Notes: generated by a model from the sequence alone, not told the origin. A stretch of 23,284 bases of DNA from an uncultured Bacteroidales bacterium (GCA_905234765.1 CAJOIF010000034.1:1-23284); one strand, 5' to 3'. Shown: positions 14,830 to 22,602, counted from the first letter of the stretch. Numbers and translations are program-made.

Positions 14830-15756
14830 TCATGATGCACTTTTCAGGTGTTCCCAACGTGCCTTCACGTTCTCCCATCTCCAGAAATGCGGTTTGGGCG
14901 TAGCTTGCTGCATGACGCGGTTGAAACCCTCAACAATCTCTTCATTTTTCATGCTTTTTTCGTTTGATTCTTTGAAAACTGACCAGGTGAAAACGTTCTG
15001 TCCGTTTTCCTTCAAGGCCTGTTGCGCGACTTGGTTTTGCATGATGGCGCTACCGAAAATGTTGAAGTCGTAAAGGTTAGGATTGCGGAACCAGTTGTCG
15101 ACAACCATACATAGATTAAACTGGTTTTCAACGTTTTCAGTAATAGTTAAATCCAAAGGCAATTCCACAGTGAAGTAGTTCTGATAGAATTCTGTGTGGT
15201 CGGCGTTCTGCCCGATGCCGAGGTGAACGTTGAGCGGGACTAATGCTCCATTGGCATCGAGGAATCTCCCGTTGAGTTTCATGTAATGGTAGCCGCCGCC
15301 CAAGGGTTCGGGCCAAAACATCTCCGCCTCGGGTGCATCGCTGAACAGGCCGGAGACGTTGTCGTTCTCGTCCAAGCCGAAGGTGAAGCGCAAGGCTTTG
15401 TAGTGCCCAATGGGAATGGAAGCCATTTGAAGTGTCTGGCTTTCAGGGATATTGGTGTCGATGTAGAAAATCTTATCGGTGGGGCTTGAAATCAGGCTTT
15501 CTGCTTCGCGATGCTGCAAGGCGATCCATTCGCCGCGTTCGTCTTGAAGTTCCATCTTGGAAATGAACCACTGGATTTCGGTAATCATGAACGCATTTCC
15601 AACCTCGTTGTGATAGCATAAACTGTCGGTGACCAGCGGCTCGCCATTGACGGAATAGCCAATGTTCACCGAGAGGTCGCCGTAGCCTGCGGGTTTCTTG
15701 CAAGAAATGAGGGCCGTTGCCATCAAAAGCATGAGGATGAGTTGCGTTTTCTTCAT
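14830..15756 (-). CDS. MbnP-like copper-binding family lipoprotein
   Basis: A 308-residue periplasmic lipoprotein: a signal peptide ending LISC (Cys19) is followed by a beta-rich domain. Blocks typical of the MbnP family are GDLSVNIGYSVNGEPL, ITEIQWFISKMEL, HYKALRFTFGLDE, EMFWPEPLGGGYHYMKLNGRF (written here only as EMFW...YHYMKLNG, about 145-164) and VHLGIG. Its C-terminus holds an unusual Trp cluster, FWRWENVKARWEHL. In Methylosinus, MbnP is modified by the di-haem enzyme MbnH, which turns a Trp into kynurenine for copper binding. Here the MbnH-like gene follows within 4 nt, supporting the same pairing. Which Trp would be modified cannot be told. Confidence 0.82.
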   Translation of the reverse strand: MKKTQLILMLLMATALISCKKPAGYGDLSVNIGYSVNGEPLVTDSLCYHNEVGNAFMITEIQWFISKMELQDERGEWIALQHREAESLISSPTDKIFYIDTNIPESQTLQMASIPIGHYKALRFTFGLDENDNVSGLFSDAPEAEMFWPEPLGGGYHYMKLNGRFLDANGALVPLNVHLGIGQNADHTEFYQNYFTVELPLDLTITENVENQFNLCMVVDNWFRNPNLYDFNIFGSAIMQNQVAQQALKENGQNVFTWSVFKESNEKSMKNEEIVEGFNRVMQQATPKPHFWRWENVKARWEHLKSAS

Positions 15757-15805
15757 GATGTTTCAAATATCGGTGGCGAAATTACAAAAAATCTGCCAAA
15801 ATGCT

Positions 15806-15813
15806 TATTTTTG
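15806..15813 (+). promoter_or_regulatory. -7 box for the DUF2027-Smr gene
   Basis: TATTTTTG is an exact -7 match 21 bp upstream of ATG 15835, predicting a leader of about 15 nt. The -33 position is not TTG. Confidence 0.45.
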
Positions 15814-15834
15814 CCGCTCAAAACGCAAAATACT

Positions 15835-16923
15835 ATGGCAGAATTCAAGATTGGCGACAAAGTGAACTTCCTCAGCACTGTTGGCGGCGGCAAGGTCACG
15901 AAGGTTATAGATTCCAGAATGGTAATGGTTGAGGTGGAGGACGGCTTCGAAATCCCCACGCTCATTTCGGATTTGGTGCTCGACTACCGCTCGCAACCTG
16001 CACCTTCCAAGCAACAGGAAACCATCGACAAAGTACAGAAAGAGGTTCAGGGTCAGGAACTTCTGAAGCAGCAACAGGCCGATGCCGCCCGAAAGGGAGG
16101 CTTGCGCCGTTTCGCAAAAGAGGCCGAAAAGGAAGGCATCTATATGGCCTTCGTGCCGCATGAGCAGCAGTGGCTCCTCACGGGTCCGCTCGACGTGGTG
16201 CTGGTGAACCACACGCCTTACGAGATGCTCTACACCTTCACCATCAAGGAGGAAGATAAGTTTGTGAATGTGGATTACGGCCAAATCGACAAATACGAGA
16301 AAATCGTCATCGAGACCATCTCCCGCGACGACCTCGAATATTGGCTCAATGGTGTGGTGCAGGCCATACTGACCGCCGAAACCTCTGATTGTGTGCTACT
16401 TCCACTCAACGCGCCGTTTTCGCTGCGCGTGGGTCGCTTCATGAAAGAGGGTAGTTATCTGCCTTCGGGCGTACTCGGCGAGAAGTCGGTGATGGTTTGC
16501 CTCTCTGAACTCATCGCACTGAAACACGGCGACAGTGACTTCACCAAAATCATGAAGGAAGGCGTTGGCTCACAGGCTCCTGCGAAGGAGTTGGTAAAGA
16601 AAGAAGCCCCTATCGACAAGCATAGGGTTGCCCCAGGCGAAGCTGTGGTGGACTTGCACATTGGCGAGCTGGTTGATAACATCCTCGGCCTTTCGAGCTA
16701 CGACATGTTCAAGATACAAACCGACTATTTCAAGAAGATGCTCGATAGTGCCATCGCCGCCGACTATACCAAGGTGACCTTCATCCACGGTGTGGGCAAC
16801 GGCGTGTTGAAGAATGCCATCATCGAGGAACTGAAAAACTATCACAATACCGAGAATCGCATGGCCAGCATCGCCAAGTTCGGCGTTGGGGCGATTGATG
16901 TTATTATCACGGAGAAGAAATAA
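15835..16923 (+). CDS. DUF2027 / Smr domain protein
   Basis: A 362-residue cytoplasmic protein of a Bacteroidota-typical family. The N-terminal KOW-like barrel (about 1-50, FKIGDKVNFLSTVGGGKVTK) is followed by a charged linker, the central DUF2027 domain (about 100-235) and a C-terminal Smr domain (about 270-362) with DLHIGEL (Asp273, His275) and FIHGVGNGVLKNAI (His318). Smr domains nick DNA or cleave mRNA in other proteins, including MutS2 and ribosome-rescue factors. The present protein lacks a MutS part, and its substrate is unknown. ATG 15835 is chosen because upstream codons encode unrelated sequence and cross the promoter. A strong terminator follows at once. Confidence 0.9.
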   Translation: MAEFKIGDKVNFLSTVGGGKVTKVIDSRMVMVEVEDGFEIPTLISDLVLDYRSQPAPSKQQETIDKVQKEVQGQELLKQQQADAARKGGLRRFAKEAEKEGIYMAFVPHEQQWLLTGPLDVVLVNHTPYEMLYTFTIKEEDKFVNVDYGQIDKYEKIVIETISRDDLEYWLNGVVQAILTAETSDCVLLPLNAPFSLRVGRFMKEGSYLPSGVLGEKSVMVCLSELIALKHGDSDFTKIMKEGVGSQAPAKELVKKEAPIDKHRVAPGEAVVDLHIGELVDNILGLSSYDMFKIQTDYFKKMLDSAIAADYTKVTFIHGVGNGVLKNAIIEELKNYHNTENRMASIAKFGVGAIDVIITEKK

Positions 16924-16927
16924 CGAT

Positions 16928-16965
16928 TGTAGGGCTGCCATACTATGACAGCCCTACATTTTTTT
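16928..16965 (+). terminator. Rho-independent terminator of the DUF2027-Smr gene
   Basis: A 10-bp perfect stem TGTAGGGCTG/CAGCCCTACA (16928-16937 with 16949-16958) is followed by seven T residues. It abuts the 3' end of the convergent tRNA-Arg gene. Confidence 0.9.
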
Positions 16966-16966
16966 G

Positions 16967-17038
16967 TGAACCCGCAGGGAATCGAACCCTGAGCTAAGGA
17001 ACCGGAATCCTTTATTTTATCCATTAAACTACGGGTCC
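16967..17038 (-). tRNA. tRNA-Arg (anticodon CCG)
   Basis: The minus strand folds into a cloverleaf: acceptor GGACCCG/CGGGTTC with one G-U pair, anticodon stem AAGGA/TCCTT around TTCCGGT (anticodon CCG at 17005-17003), T arm CAGGG-TTCGATT-CCCTG and discriminator A. CCA is not encoded. It reads CGG arginine codons. Confidence 0.93.
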
Positions 17039-17050
17039 TCTTTGAGCCTG

Positions 17051-17058
17051 CAAAATTA
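17051..17058 (-). promoter_or_regulatory. -7 box for tRNA-Arg
   Basis: The minus strand reads TAATTTTG, an exact -7 match about 13 bp before the tRNA. The -33 position (19 nt upstream) reads only partly like TTG. Confidence 0.45.
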
Positions 17059-17078
17059 GTAAGATTTTGGAAATTTCG

Positions 17079-17086
17079 TAACTTTG
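17079..17086 (+). promoter_or_regulatory. -7 box for the yitT-like gene
   Basis: TAACTTTG is an exact -7 match about 57 bp before ATG 17143. It faces away from the tRNA-Arg box, so a 100-bp spacer drives both genes. Confidence 0.4.
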
Positions 17087-17142
17087 CATCTCCAAAAAGC
17101 ATGTTTTTTGGAGTAATCGGTTGAATGTTAATTATTTAAGTT

Positions 17143-18087
17143 ATGAATAACGAGAAATTGAAACAGCAAATCCTGTCCTACGCTTTCTTGGTGTTGGGCT
17201 CGGCTCTTTTCGCCATCGGCGATGTGATGTTTGTGAACCCCTACCACTTGGCCCCTGGCGGTGTGTATGGTCTTGCCAACGTGTTCAACGCTTTGTGGGG
17301 ATGGAAAATCTCTTTGGCGGGCATCTGCATGGACATTCCCTTGCTCATCATCGGAACCATCATATTGGGCCCCCGATTTGGCATTAAGACGGTCATCTCG
17401 GTGATTTTGATACCCGTTTTTACTTACATTGTTGAGACATGGTGGGGCTATGCGCCTCTCATCCACGATGGCGCTTTCTTCGACACGGAGTTGCAGTCGT
17501 CGTTGTTCTTTATGGATGGTGAAGTGCAGCGTTATTTCATGCCTGATTTCTTCTTGAATACGGTCGTTTCAGGCCTCATCTACGGCTTGGCCATCGGCGT
17601 TATCTTCCGTTCGGGTGCCACTTCTGGTGGTTCCGACATCATTGCGATGATTGCCCACAAATACACGAAAATCAGCTTGGGAACCTTGGTGCTTATCGTA
17701 GATAGTATCATCTCGCTGACCACGCTGATTGCCTTTGAGGACATCCGTCTGCCTATCTATTCCATCATCCTTATCTTCATTGAGAGTAAGATTATCGACC
17801 TCGTGGTGGAAGGCGTGAAGAGCTATAAGACGGCATTCATCATAACGGACAAGATTGATGAGGTGCGCGACTTCATCATCAAGGACCTCGACCGTAGCGG
17901 TACCGTCTTCGCTGGCAGTGGCCTTTACCAAGGCGCCGAGCGTAAGATGATTTACGTGACCTTGAACCGCAGCGACTTGGTGAAACTGAAGGCTAACCTT
18001 CGTTTCTTAGACCCGAACGCTTTCGTTAACGTGATTGAAAGCTCTGAGATTATGGGCAATGGCTTCAAGGCGTTGCCGACGGAGTAA
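17143..18087 (+). CDS. YitT family membrane protein (DUF161 + DUF2179)
   Basis: A 314-residue inner-membrane protein. Hydrophobic segments lie at about 10-30, 36-50, 55-76, 82-98, 135-155 and 172-222, including the family motifs NPYHLAPGGVYGLANV and FRSGATSGGSDIIA. The C-terminal soluble DUF2179 domain (about 228-284) contains AFIITDKIDEVRDFIIKDLD and YQGAERKMIYVTLNR. Length and layout match the YitT family, which is widespread; its transport or sensing role is not established. It is a single gene with its own -7 box and ends just before the repeat at 18104. Confidence 0.92.
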   Translation: MNNEKLKQQILSYAFLVLGSALFAIGDVMFVNPYHLAPGGVYGLANVFNALWGWKISLAGICMDIPLLIIGTIILGPRFGIKTVISVILIPVFTYIVETWWGYAPLIHDGAFFDTELQSSLFFMDGEVQRYFMPDFFLNTVVSGLIYGLAIGVIFRSGATSGGSDIIAMIAHKYTKISLGTLVLIVDSIISLTTLIAFEDIRLPIYSIILIFIESKIIDLVVEGVKSYKTAFIITDKIDEVRDFIIKDLDRSGTVFAGSGLYQGAERKMIYVTLNRSDLVKLKANLRFLDPNAFVNVIESSEIMGNGFKALPTE

Positions 18088-18103
18088 TCTTTGCCCCGCT
18101 TCG

Positions 18104-18187
18104 CGTCATTGCGAGGAACGAAGCAATCTAGGCCACTAACTACATGCCTAGATTGCTTCGCTTCGTTTTACTACGCTCGCAATGACG
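18104..18187. repeat. 84-bp interspersed palindromic repeat
   Basis: The left arm begins CGTCATTGCGAG and continues ACGAAGCAATCTAGGC; the right arm has GCCTAGATTGCTTCG and ends CTCGCAATGACG. The arms pair almost throughout, around a 12-nt loop. This sequence class occurs in many bacterial genomes and translates to the familiar spurious SLRGTKQS and ARNDE peptides. It sits between the convergent yitT and purN genes and may act as a transcription stop. Confidence 0.85.
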
Positions 18188-18197
18188 AGGTCGCCTA

Positions 18198-18761
18198 TTA
18201 CTTATTCAATACCTGCTCAATCGCTACAGGGAAATACGCCTGCTCCAACTGGTGGATTTTCGCCGCCAAGGAGTCGGGCGTTTCGTTTTCGTCCAAACTG
18301 ACGCGGGCTTGCAGGATGATTTCACCACTGTCGTAAATCTCGTTGACATAGTGGACAGTAATGCCCGATTGGGCTTCCTTGGCCGCCACCACAGCCTCGT
18401 GCACATGCTCACCATAGAAGCCTTTGCCGCCATATTTCGGCAGCAAGGCAGGATGGATATTGACGATGCGCTTCGGGAAAGTTTTGATGAGGACTTCGGG
18501 GACTTTCCACAGAAAACCAGCCAGCACAATCAGGTCAATGTCAAGGTCTTGCAACTCTTGGACAAAAGCCTCGCTGTTGAATTCCTCTCGAGAAATCATC
18601 TTCAAAGGAATGCCCAACTTCTTCGCCCGTTCGATGGAATAAGCCTTGGGGTTATTGCACACTACATTGACGATTTCAACTTCGGGGTTGTTGGCAAAAT
18701 ACTCGGCAATGCGTTGTAGGTTGGTGCCGTTGCCGCTGACAAATATGGATAATCTTTTCAT
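18198..18761 (-). CDS. purN: phosphoribosylglycinamide formyltransferase
   Basis: Transfers a formyl group from 10-formyl-tetrahydrofolate to GAR, the third step of purine synthesis. The 187-residue product has the normal length. It begins with the phosphate-binding RLSIFVSGNGTNLQ loop. The catalytic triad is in place: Asn101 and His103 in VNIHPALLPKYGGKGFYG, and Asp144 in YDSGEI. LAGFLWKVP is also characteristic. The ATG overlaps the stop codon of the upstream secreted protein gene by 4 bp, an odd partner for a purine gene, so cotranscription probably reflects position rather than shared function. Confidence 0.95.
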   Translation of the reverse strand: MKRLSIFVSGNGTNLQRIAEYFANNPEVEIVNVVCNNPKAYSIERAKKLGIPLKMISREEFNSEAFVQELQDLDIDLIVLAGFLWKVPEVLIKTFPKRIVNIHPALLPKYGGKGFYGEHVHEAVVAAKEAQSGITVHYVNEIYDSGEIILQARVSLDENETPDSLAAKIHQLEQAYFPVAIEQVLNK

Positions 18762-21115
18762 TCTGTGTATCTTATGGTTACAGTTTCATTTTTCTTCAGG
18801 TCGAACCACACCAAATAGCCTTCATCGACCTTACGGAGATTGATGGATTTGCCTTCCACCACGATAGGCTTGGCGCAAAGCAAAGTCAAGCCTTCGATGG
18901 CTTCGCCATGGTTGGTAAGGCAGATGGCTCTGATGTTTCTATTGTCACAAATCAGATAATCAACATTGAGTAGTTTTTCGTAATAGCTGAGGTATTGCTC
19001 CACGGTGGTAGGCAGGATTTTCTTCTCCTCACGGAAGCGAGCGAGTTGGCTCAACGCGAAATTGAAGCCAGGCATGGCCAGGATGGTGCTGTCCTCGTCG
19101 TACTGCCAGAATCCGCGATAGGGGTCGCTCCATGCGGGATAGACATGGGTGATGAACACATTGTGTTGGTCTACAAGGCGTTGTAAGCGTGTGCTGTCGA
19201 AAAAGTAATACCAATCCTTGTCTTCATTCACTTCTAGGGTCGAGGGCGTTGACCACAGCAAAAAATCCTTGTCGCCATTGGGCAAAGTGGTGATTTGTCG
19301 GTTGGGCAGCGCGTCTCCGAAGCCATCGTAGGGTTGCACGAAGTGGTTGTCGAAGTTGTACCGCACCATACGATTTTCCTCGTAGTAAGCATTCCAAAGG
19401 TAGCGGACACTGTTCTTCTTCCAAAGCTCTGCGGCATATTGTGGCGAGTCGGGGAGGAGGCCATCGCAGACCATGTCCTCGCGGTTTTTCTCGGGACCGT
19501 TGTTGTAGCCATGGTCGATCCATGAGACTGTGCCGAAATGTCGTTTCATGAAGCGCATGGCCTTGGGGAACTCGCTCGGGATAGTCGTATAGACTTCGGG
19601 CGAATGCAGACAAATCTCAAAACCTTGTTTCTTGAGGGTCTTCAGCAGTTTGTAAAACGCTTTGTCCGTCTTGATGGTGGCCACTTCTCCCGTGAACAGT
19701 CCTTTACTGGTCTCGGCATTGGTGATATGGTCGGGATTCCAGTAGAACACGCTCTTTGTGACAGGAATGTTGTAATAGCAGAAGCCACCGACGGCATCCT
19801 CGGGCTTGGTAATGTTCTCATTACCAAAGAGTACGGCGCGATGGGTTCTTAAATCCGTCCAGTCAGCATGTTCGGTGAAAATGAAAGCGCTTTGGTAGCC
19901 GTCCCATACGGACATGATGCGAGGCAGATATTGGTACGCGTCAAAATACCATGGAGATTCATAAAGCGTAAACTCACCTTCCAGCACCTCGCCTGCCTTT
20001 ATTTCTCGATAGGAAATATCTTCAAAATAATCTGAAGTATCCGTTCGCATGGGGTAATGAATCAGTGGATGGTCGCGCCAATAGTCAATGTTGAAGCAAG
20101 CATATCGTTTTTCTGTATCGAGTTGCAGGGAGGAAATGCCTGTGTTGTGATAGGTGGCAAGGCTTAAGGTATCGTCCGAGATGATAAAACCTTCTCTGTC
20201 AAGATAATATGAGGTCTGGAAATCGATTGTGTCGATTTGTTGGTTCCTGCGATAAACGGTGAGTTTTCCTTTGGGTAAAGGCAGCACAAATGCCAATCGA
20301 AGCAGTTTGACATCCTCCTTGAACCGTATTTCGGTCTTGAAGATGTTACTCAAAAGGTTGGGGATGGAGTAAATGGGATTCCATGAAAGGTAAGTTTTAA
20401 TGTCGGTTTCCACTATGGAAGGGTCGTTGACCGTATCGCCATCTGCATTAATGTATTCAACAATGGGAATGAAGTCTTGATTGATAATAAAGTGTCGATT
20501 ATATGGAGACAGAGAGTCTTGCCCAATTTCAGGTTGATAACTTGCTTGTTGAATGGCGTTTACCTCTAATCGGGCATCATCGAAGACTAGCCTTTCCCTT
20601 CCTTCGTTCCAGATGAAGGCTTTCAGTTTGCTGCTGCCGCTGAAATAATCTGCGGGAAAGTTAAGGTTTAGGCTCAGCTGCGACCATTCTGAAGTGTCGC
20701 TGACGAAACCAGCAAGGGGATAAGCGTTCCAGTAGCGGACGCCGATCGAGTCGCTGATGGTAATGACGATATTGGCCTGAGTATCATCGTTGGCCTTGAA
20801 GCGAAAACTATACTTGCAGTTGAGGTTTCGCTTCGCGGGCATGCGTTCCGCGTCAATGTTGAAACCCAACCCATACTCATGCAAAGTGTCGCAAAGGCAG
20901 ACGTAATTGCCTATGAGCGTGTCGTCATCGGCAGCGAGATGCAGGTTACTCCATGGCGGGTACCATTCGTAACCGTTCTCGAAGTCGTTGCTGTAGCTTT
21001 GGGCATGAACTAGGTTGGTCATCGACATAAGGGCTATCAACAATGATATGCTGATAGTCCCGCGTCCCGCCGTCCTATGTCTCGCGTCCATATTATTAAT
21101 AGGTGTCCTTCTCAT
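18758..21115 (-). CDS. secreted NodB-like (polysaccharide deacetylase-fold) protein
   Basis: A 785-residue exported protein. The N-terminal signal peptide has a long basic start, a core ISISLLIALMSMTNL and a cut after VHAQ. A beta-rich module follows (about 40-185, with NDFENGYEWYPPWSNLHLA), then a linker region and a catalytic-looking domain (about 400-690). That domain has IFTEHADWTD (His416, Asp418), ICLHSPEVYTT (His504), SWIDHGYNNG (Asp534, His535) and ITHVYP (His657), arranged like the metal-binding motifs of NodB deacetylases though not matching the standard text. A beta-sandwich C-terminus lacks a T9SS tail. The substrate is unknown, and the fold is inferred by motif order only. ATG 21115 is used; ATG 21091 would also give a signal peptide. 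Confidence 0.65.
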   Translation of the reverse strand: MRRTPINNMDARHRTAGRGTISISLLIALMSMTNLVHAQSYSNDFENGYEWYPPWSNLHLAADDDTLIGNYVCLCDTLHEYGLGFNIDAERMPAKRNLNCKYSFRFKANDDTQANIVITISDSIGVRYWNAYPLAGFVSDTSEWSQLSLNLNFPADYFSGSSKLKAFIWNEGRERLVFDDARLEVNAIQQASYQPEIGQDSLSPYNRHFIINQDFIPIVEYINADGDTVNDPSIVETDIKTYLSWNPIYSIPNLLSNIFKTEIRFKEDVKLLRLAFVLPLPKGKLTVYRRNQQIDTIDFQTSYYLDREGFIISDDTLSLATYHNTGISSLQLDTEKRYACFNIDYWRDHPLIHYPMRTDTSDYFEDISYREIKAGEVLEGEFTLYESPWYFDAYQYLPRIMSVWDGYQSAFIFTEHADWTDLRTHRAVLFGNENITKPEDAVGGFCYYNIPVTKSVFYWNPDHITNAETSKGLFTGEVATIKTDKAFYKLLKTLKKQGFEICLHSPEVYTTIPSEFPKAMRFMKRHFGTVSWIDHGYNNGPEKNREDMVCDGLLPDSPQYAAELWKKNSVRYLWNAYYEENRMVRYNFDNHFVQPYDGFGDALPNRQITTLPNGDKDFLLWSTPSTLEVNEDKDWYYFFDSTRLQRLVDQHNVFITHVYPAWSDPYRGFWQYDEDSTILAMPGFNFALSQLARFREEKKILPTTVEQYLSYYEKLLNVDYLICDNRNIRAICLTNHGEAIEGLTLLCAKPIVVEGKSINLRKVDEGYLVWFDLKKNETVTIRYTE
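21057..21090. repeat. GTCC-rich short repeat in the signal-peptide coding region
   Basis: Two adjacent GTCCCGC units are followed by further GTCC and CGCGTCC copies. On the coding strand this gives the basic segment DARHRTAGRG at residues 10-19 of the secreted protein. Its composition is unlike the flanking codons. Confidence 0.4.
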
Positions 21116-21132
21116 TGCTCACATTGTTTCTG

Positions 21133-21140
21133 CAAAAATA
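21133..21140 (-). promoter_or_regulatory. -7 box for the NodB-like gene and purN
   Basis: The minus strand reads TATTTTTG, an exact match, 17 bp upstream of ATG 21115. A -33 element is not clear. Confidence 0.4.
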
Positions 21141-21227
21141 CGGTTTTTAAGGCAATTTTGGAGCGAATGGCGAAAAAAGCTTAAGTTACTTTCGGATTGC
21201 GTTTTGTGTTTCTGATATGGTGGTTGG

Positions 21228-21261
21228 TGAAAATTTTTGCATATTGATGCAAAAATTTTCA
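21228..21261. repeat. upstream copy of the ATPase-flanking palindrome
   Basis: Perfect 15-bp arms TGAAAATTTTTGCAT and ATGCAAAAATTTTCA surround the loop ATTG. It lies directly upstream of the -7 box of the ATPase gene; the right arm ends where the -33 element would be. The same sequence recurs after the gene at 22563-22602. Confidence 0.9.
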
Positions 21262-21280
21262 TTAAGAATGGAATTGTTTG

Positions 21281-21288
21281 TATATTTG
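21281..21288 (+). promoter_or_regulatory. -7 box for the DUF4143 ATPase gene
   Basis: TATATTTG is an exact -7 match 24 bp before ATG 21312. The -33 position falls at the TTTTCA end of the upstream palindrome, so protein binding or cruciform formation there could affect transcription. Confidence 0.45.
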
Positions 21289-21311
21289 TGCCGTCATTTA
21301 AGTGTAAAGTT

Positions 21312-22568
21312 ATGGAAATCAAGAGGGATTTGTATCTGAATCGTTTGATTGACCGCCGTGAGAACGGAGCAATAAAAGTAATAACTGGAGTGCGTCGTTG
21401 CGGAAAGTCATACCTACTCTTCAATCTGTTCTACAAGTATCTGCTTTCAACCCATGTGGATAAGGGTCACATCATTTCTATTGCCTTTGACGATGATACA
21501 CACGATGATTTGCTTGAAGGCAAAAAACTTGGTGATTATATTCGTTCCTTGATTAGCGATGACGAAATGTATTACATCCTTTTGGATGAGGTGCAGCTTG
21601 TTCAGGGGTTCGAGAAGGTCTTGAATGGTTTGAACCGTATGGAAAACCTTGATATATACGTTACTGGAAGCAATTCCCGATTTTTGTCGAGTGATATTCT
21701 GACGGAGTTTCGTGGGCGAGGGGATGAAATTAGGGTTTATCCACTTGTTTTCGAAGAGTTCTGTTCCGCATTTGACGGAAATAGTGATACGGTTTGGAAC
21801 GACTATTTTACGTTTGGCGGTATGCCGTTTCTCCTTTCCTGCCGTACGGAAGAGCAAAAGGCCAAGTATCTGAATGACTTGATGAGAAAGGTTTATGTTT
21901 CGGATATTGTGGATAGGAATCATCTGAAGGGTGATGCTGTAATGGATAGTCTGCTTGATGTTTTGGCATCGTCGGTGGGTTCATTGACGAATCCTTCCAA
22001 ATTGTCGAACACTTTCCAAAGCATGGCAAAGATTCAGGTTTCCTACAATACGATTAGTCAATACATTGATTATCTGAAAGATGCTTTCCTTATCAGTGAA
22101 GCAAGTCGCTATGATGTGAAAGGGAAAAAGTATATCTCTACACCGAAGAAATACTATTTTGCAGATGTAGGGTTGCGTAATGCCCGTTTGAATTTCCGTC
22201 AGCAGGAGGAAAATCATATTATGGAGAATATTTTGTATAATGAATTGTTGGCGAGAGGTTTCAATGTCGATGTGGGTGTTGTGGAATACAATAGAAGAAA
22301 TGAGCAAGGCAAGCAGGAACGGGTTCAACTTGAAGTGGATTTTGTTTGTAATTTTGGGTCGCAAAGATGTTATGTGCAGTCTGCTTTTGCCATGCCTGAC
22401 AAGGAAAAAATGGAACAAGAACAAAATCCATTGCTCCGCATTGACGATTCTTTCAAGAAAATTATTGTGGTTAAGGATAATATCAGAAAGTGGTATAATG
22501 AATCAGGGATTCTTATTATAGGCATTCAAGAATTCCTTCTTAATTCTAAGAAATTGGTGATGTACTGA
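21312..22568 (+). CDS. ATPase with AAA_14 and DUF4143 domains
   Basis: A 418-residue soluble protein. The N-terminal P-loop ATPase (about 1-160) has Walker A TGVRRCGKSYLL (Lys32, Ser33), Walker B YYILLDEVQLV (Asp92, Glu93) and a sensor-like VTGSNSRFLSSDI followed by TEFRGRG. The C-terminal DUF4143 region (about 190-380) includes VSDIVDRNHLKG and a PD-(D/E)xK-like arrangement: ENILYNELLARG, LEVDFVC (Glu341, Asp343) and YVQSAFAM, where Gln replaces the usual Lys. Such proteins are abundant and often multicopy in Bacteroidales, without an assigned role. ATG 21312 fits the family start. The TGA stop (22566-22568) lies inside the downstream palindrome. The gene is AT-richer than most neighbours. 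Confidence 0.9.
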   Translation: MEIKRDLYLNRLIDRRENGAIKVITGVRRCGKSYLLFNLFYKYLLSTHVDKGHIISIAFDDDTHDDLLEGKKLGDYIRSLISDDEMYYILLDEVQLVQGFEKVLNGLNRMENLDIYVTGSNSRFLSSDILTEFRGRGDEIRVYPLVFEEFCSAFDGNSDTVWNDYFTFGGMPFLLSCRTEEQKAKYLNDLMRKVYVSDIVDRNHLKGDAVMDSLLDVLASSVGSLTNPSKLSNTFQSMAKIQVSYNTISQYIDYLKDAFLISEASRYDVKGKKYISTPKKYYFADVGLRNARLNFRQQEENHIMENILYNELLARGFNVDVGVVEYNRRNEQGKQERVQLEVDFVCNFGSQRCYVQSAFAMPDKEKMEQEQNPLLRIDDSFKKIIVVKDNIRKWYNESGILIIGIQEFLLNSKKLVMY

Positions 22569-22602
22569 AAATTTTTGCATATAGATGCAAAAATTTTCAG
22601 TA
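22563..22602. repeat. downstream copy of the ATPase-flanking palindrome
   Basis: Perfect 18-bp arms surround the loop ATAG; the central 32 bp differ from the upstream copy at one loop base (ATAG against ATTG). The final two codons and the stop of the ATPase gene lie at its left end. There is no T run after it, so it is not a standard terminator. Confidence 0.9.

Noticed and set aside
18091..18336. Open frame beginning in the 18104 repeat
   Set aside because: It reads the palindromic repeat and then the antisense of purN; the first part is the familiar spurious repeat-derived peptide.
21237..21311. TTG start extending the ATPase frame upstream
   Set aside because: It would begin inside the palindrome and cross the promoter box; the family start matches ATG 21312.
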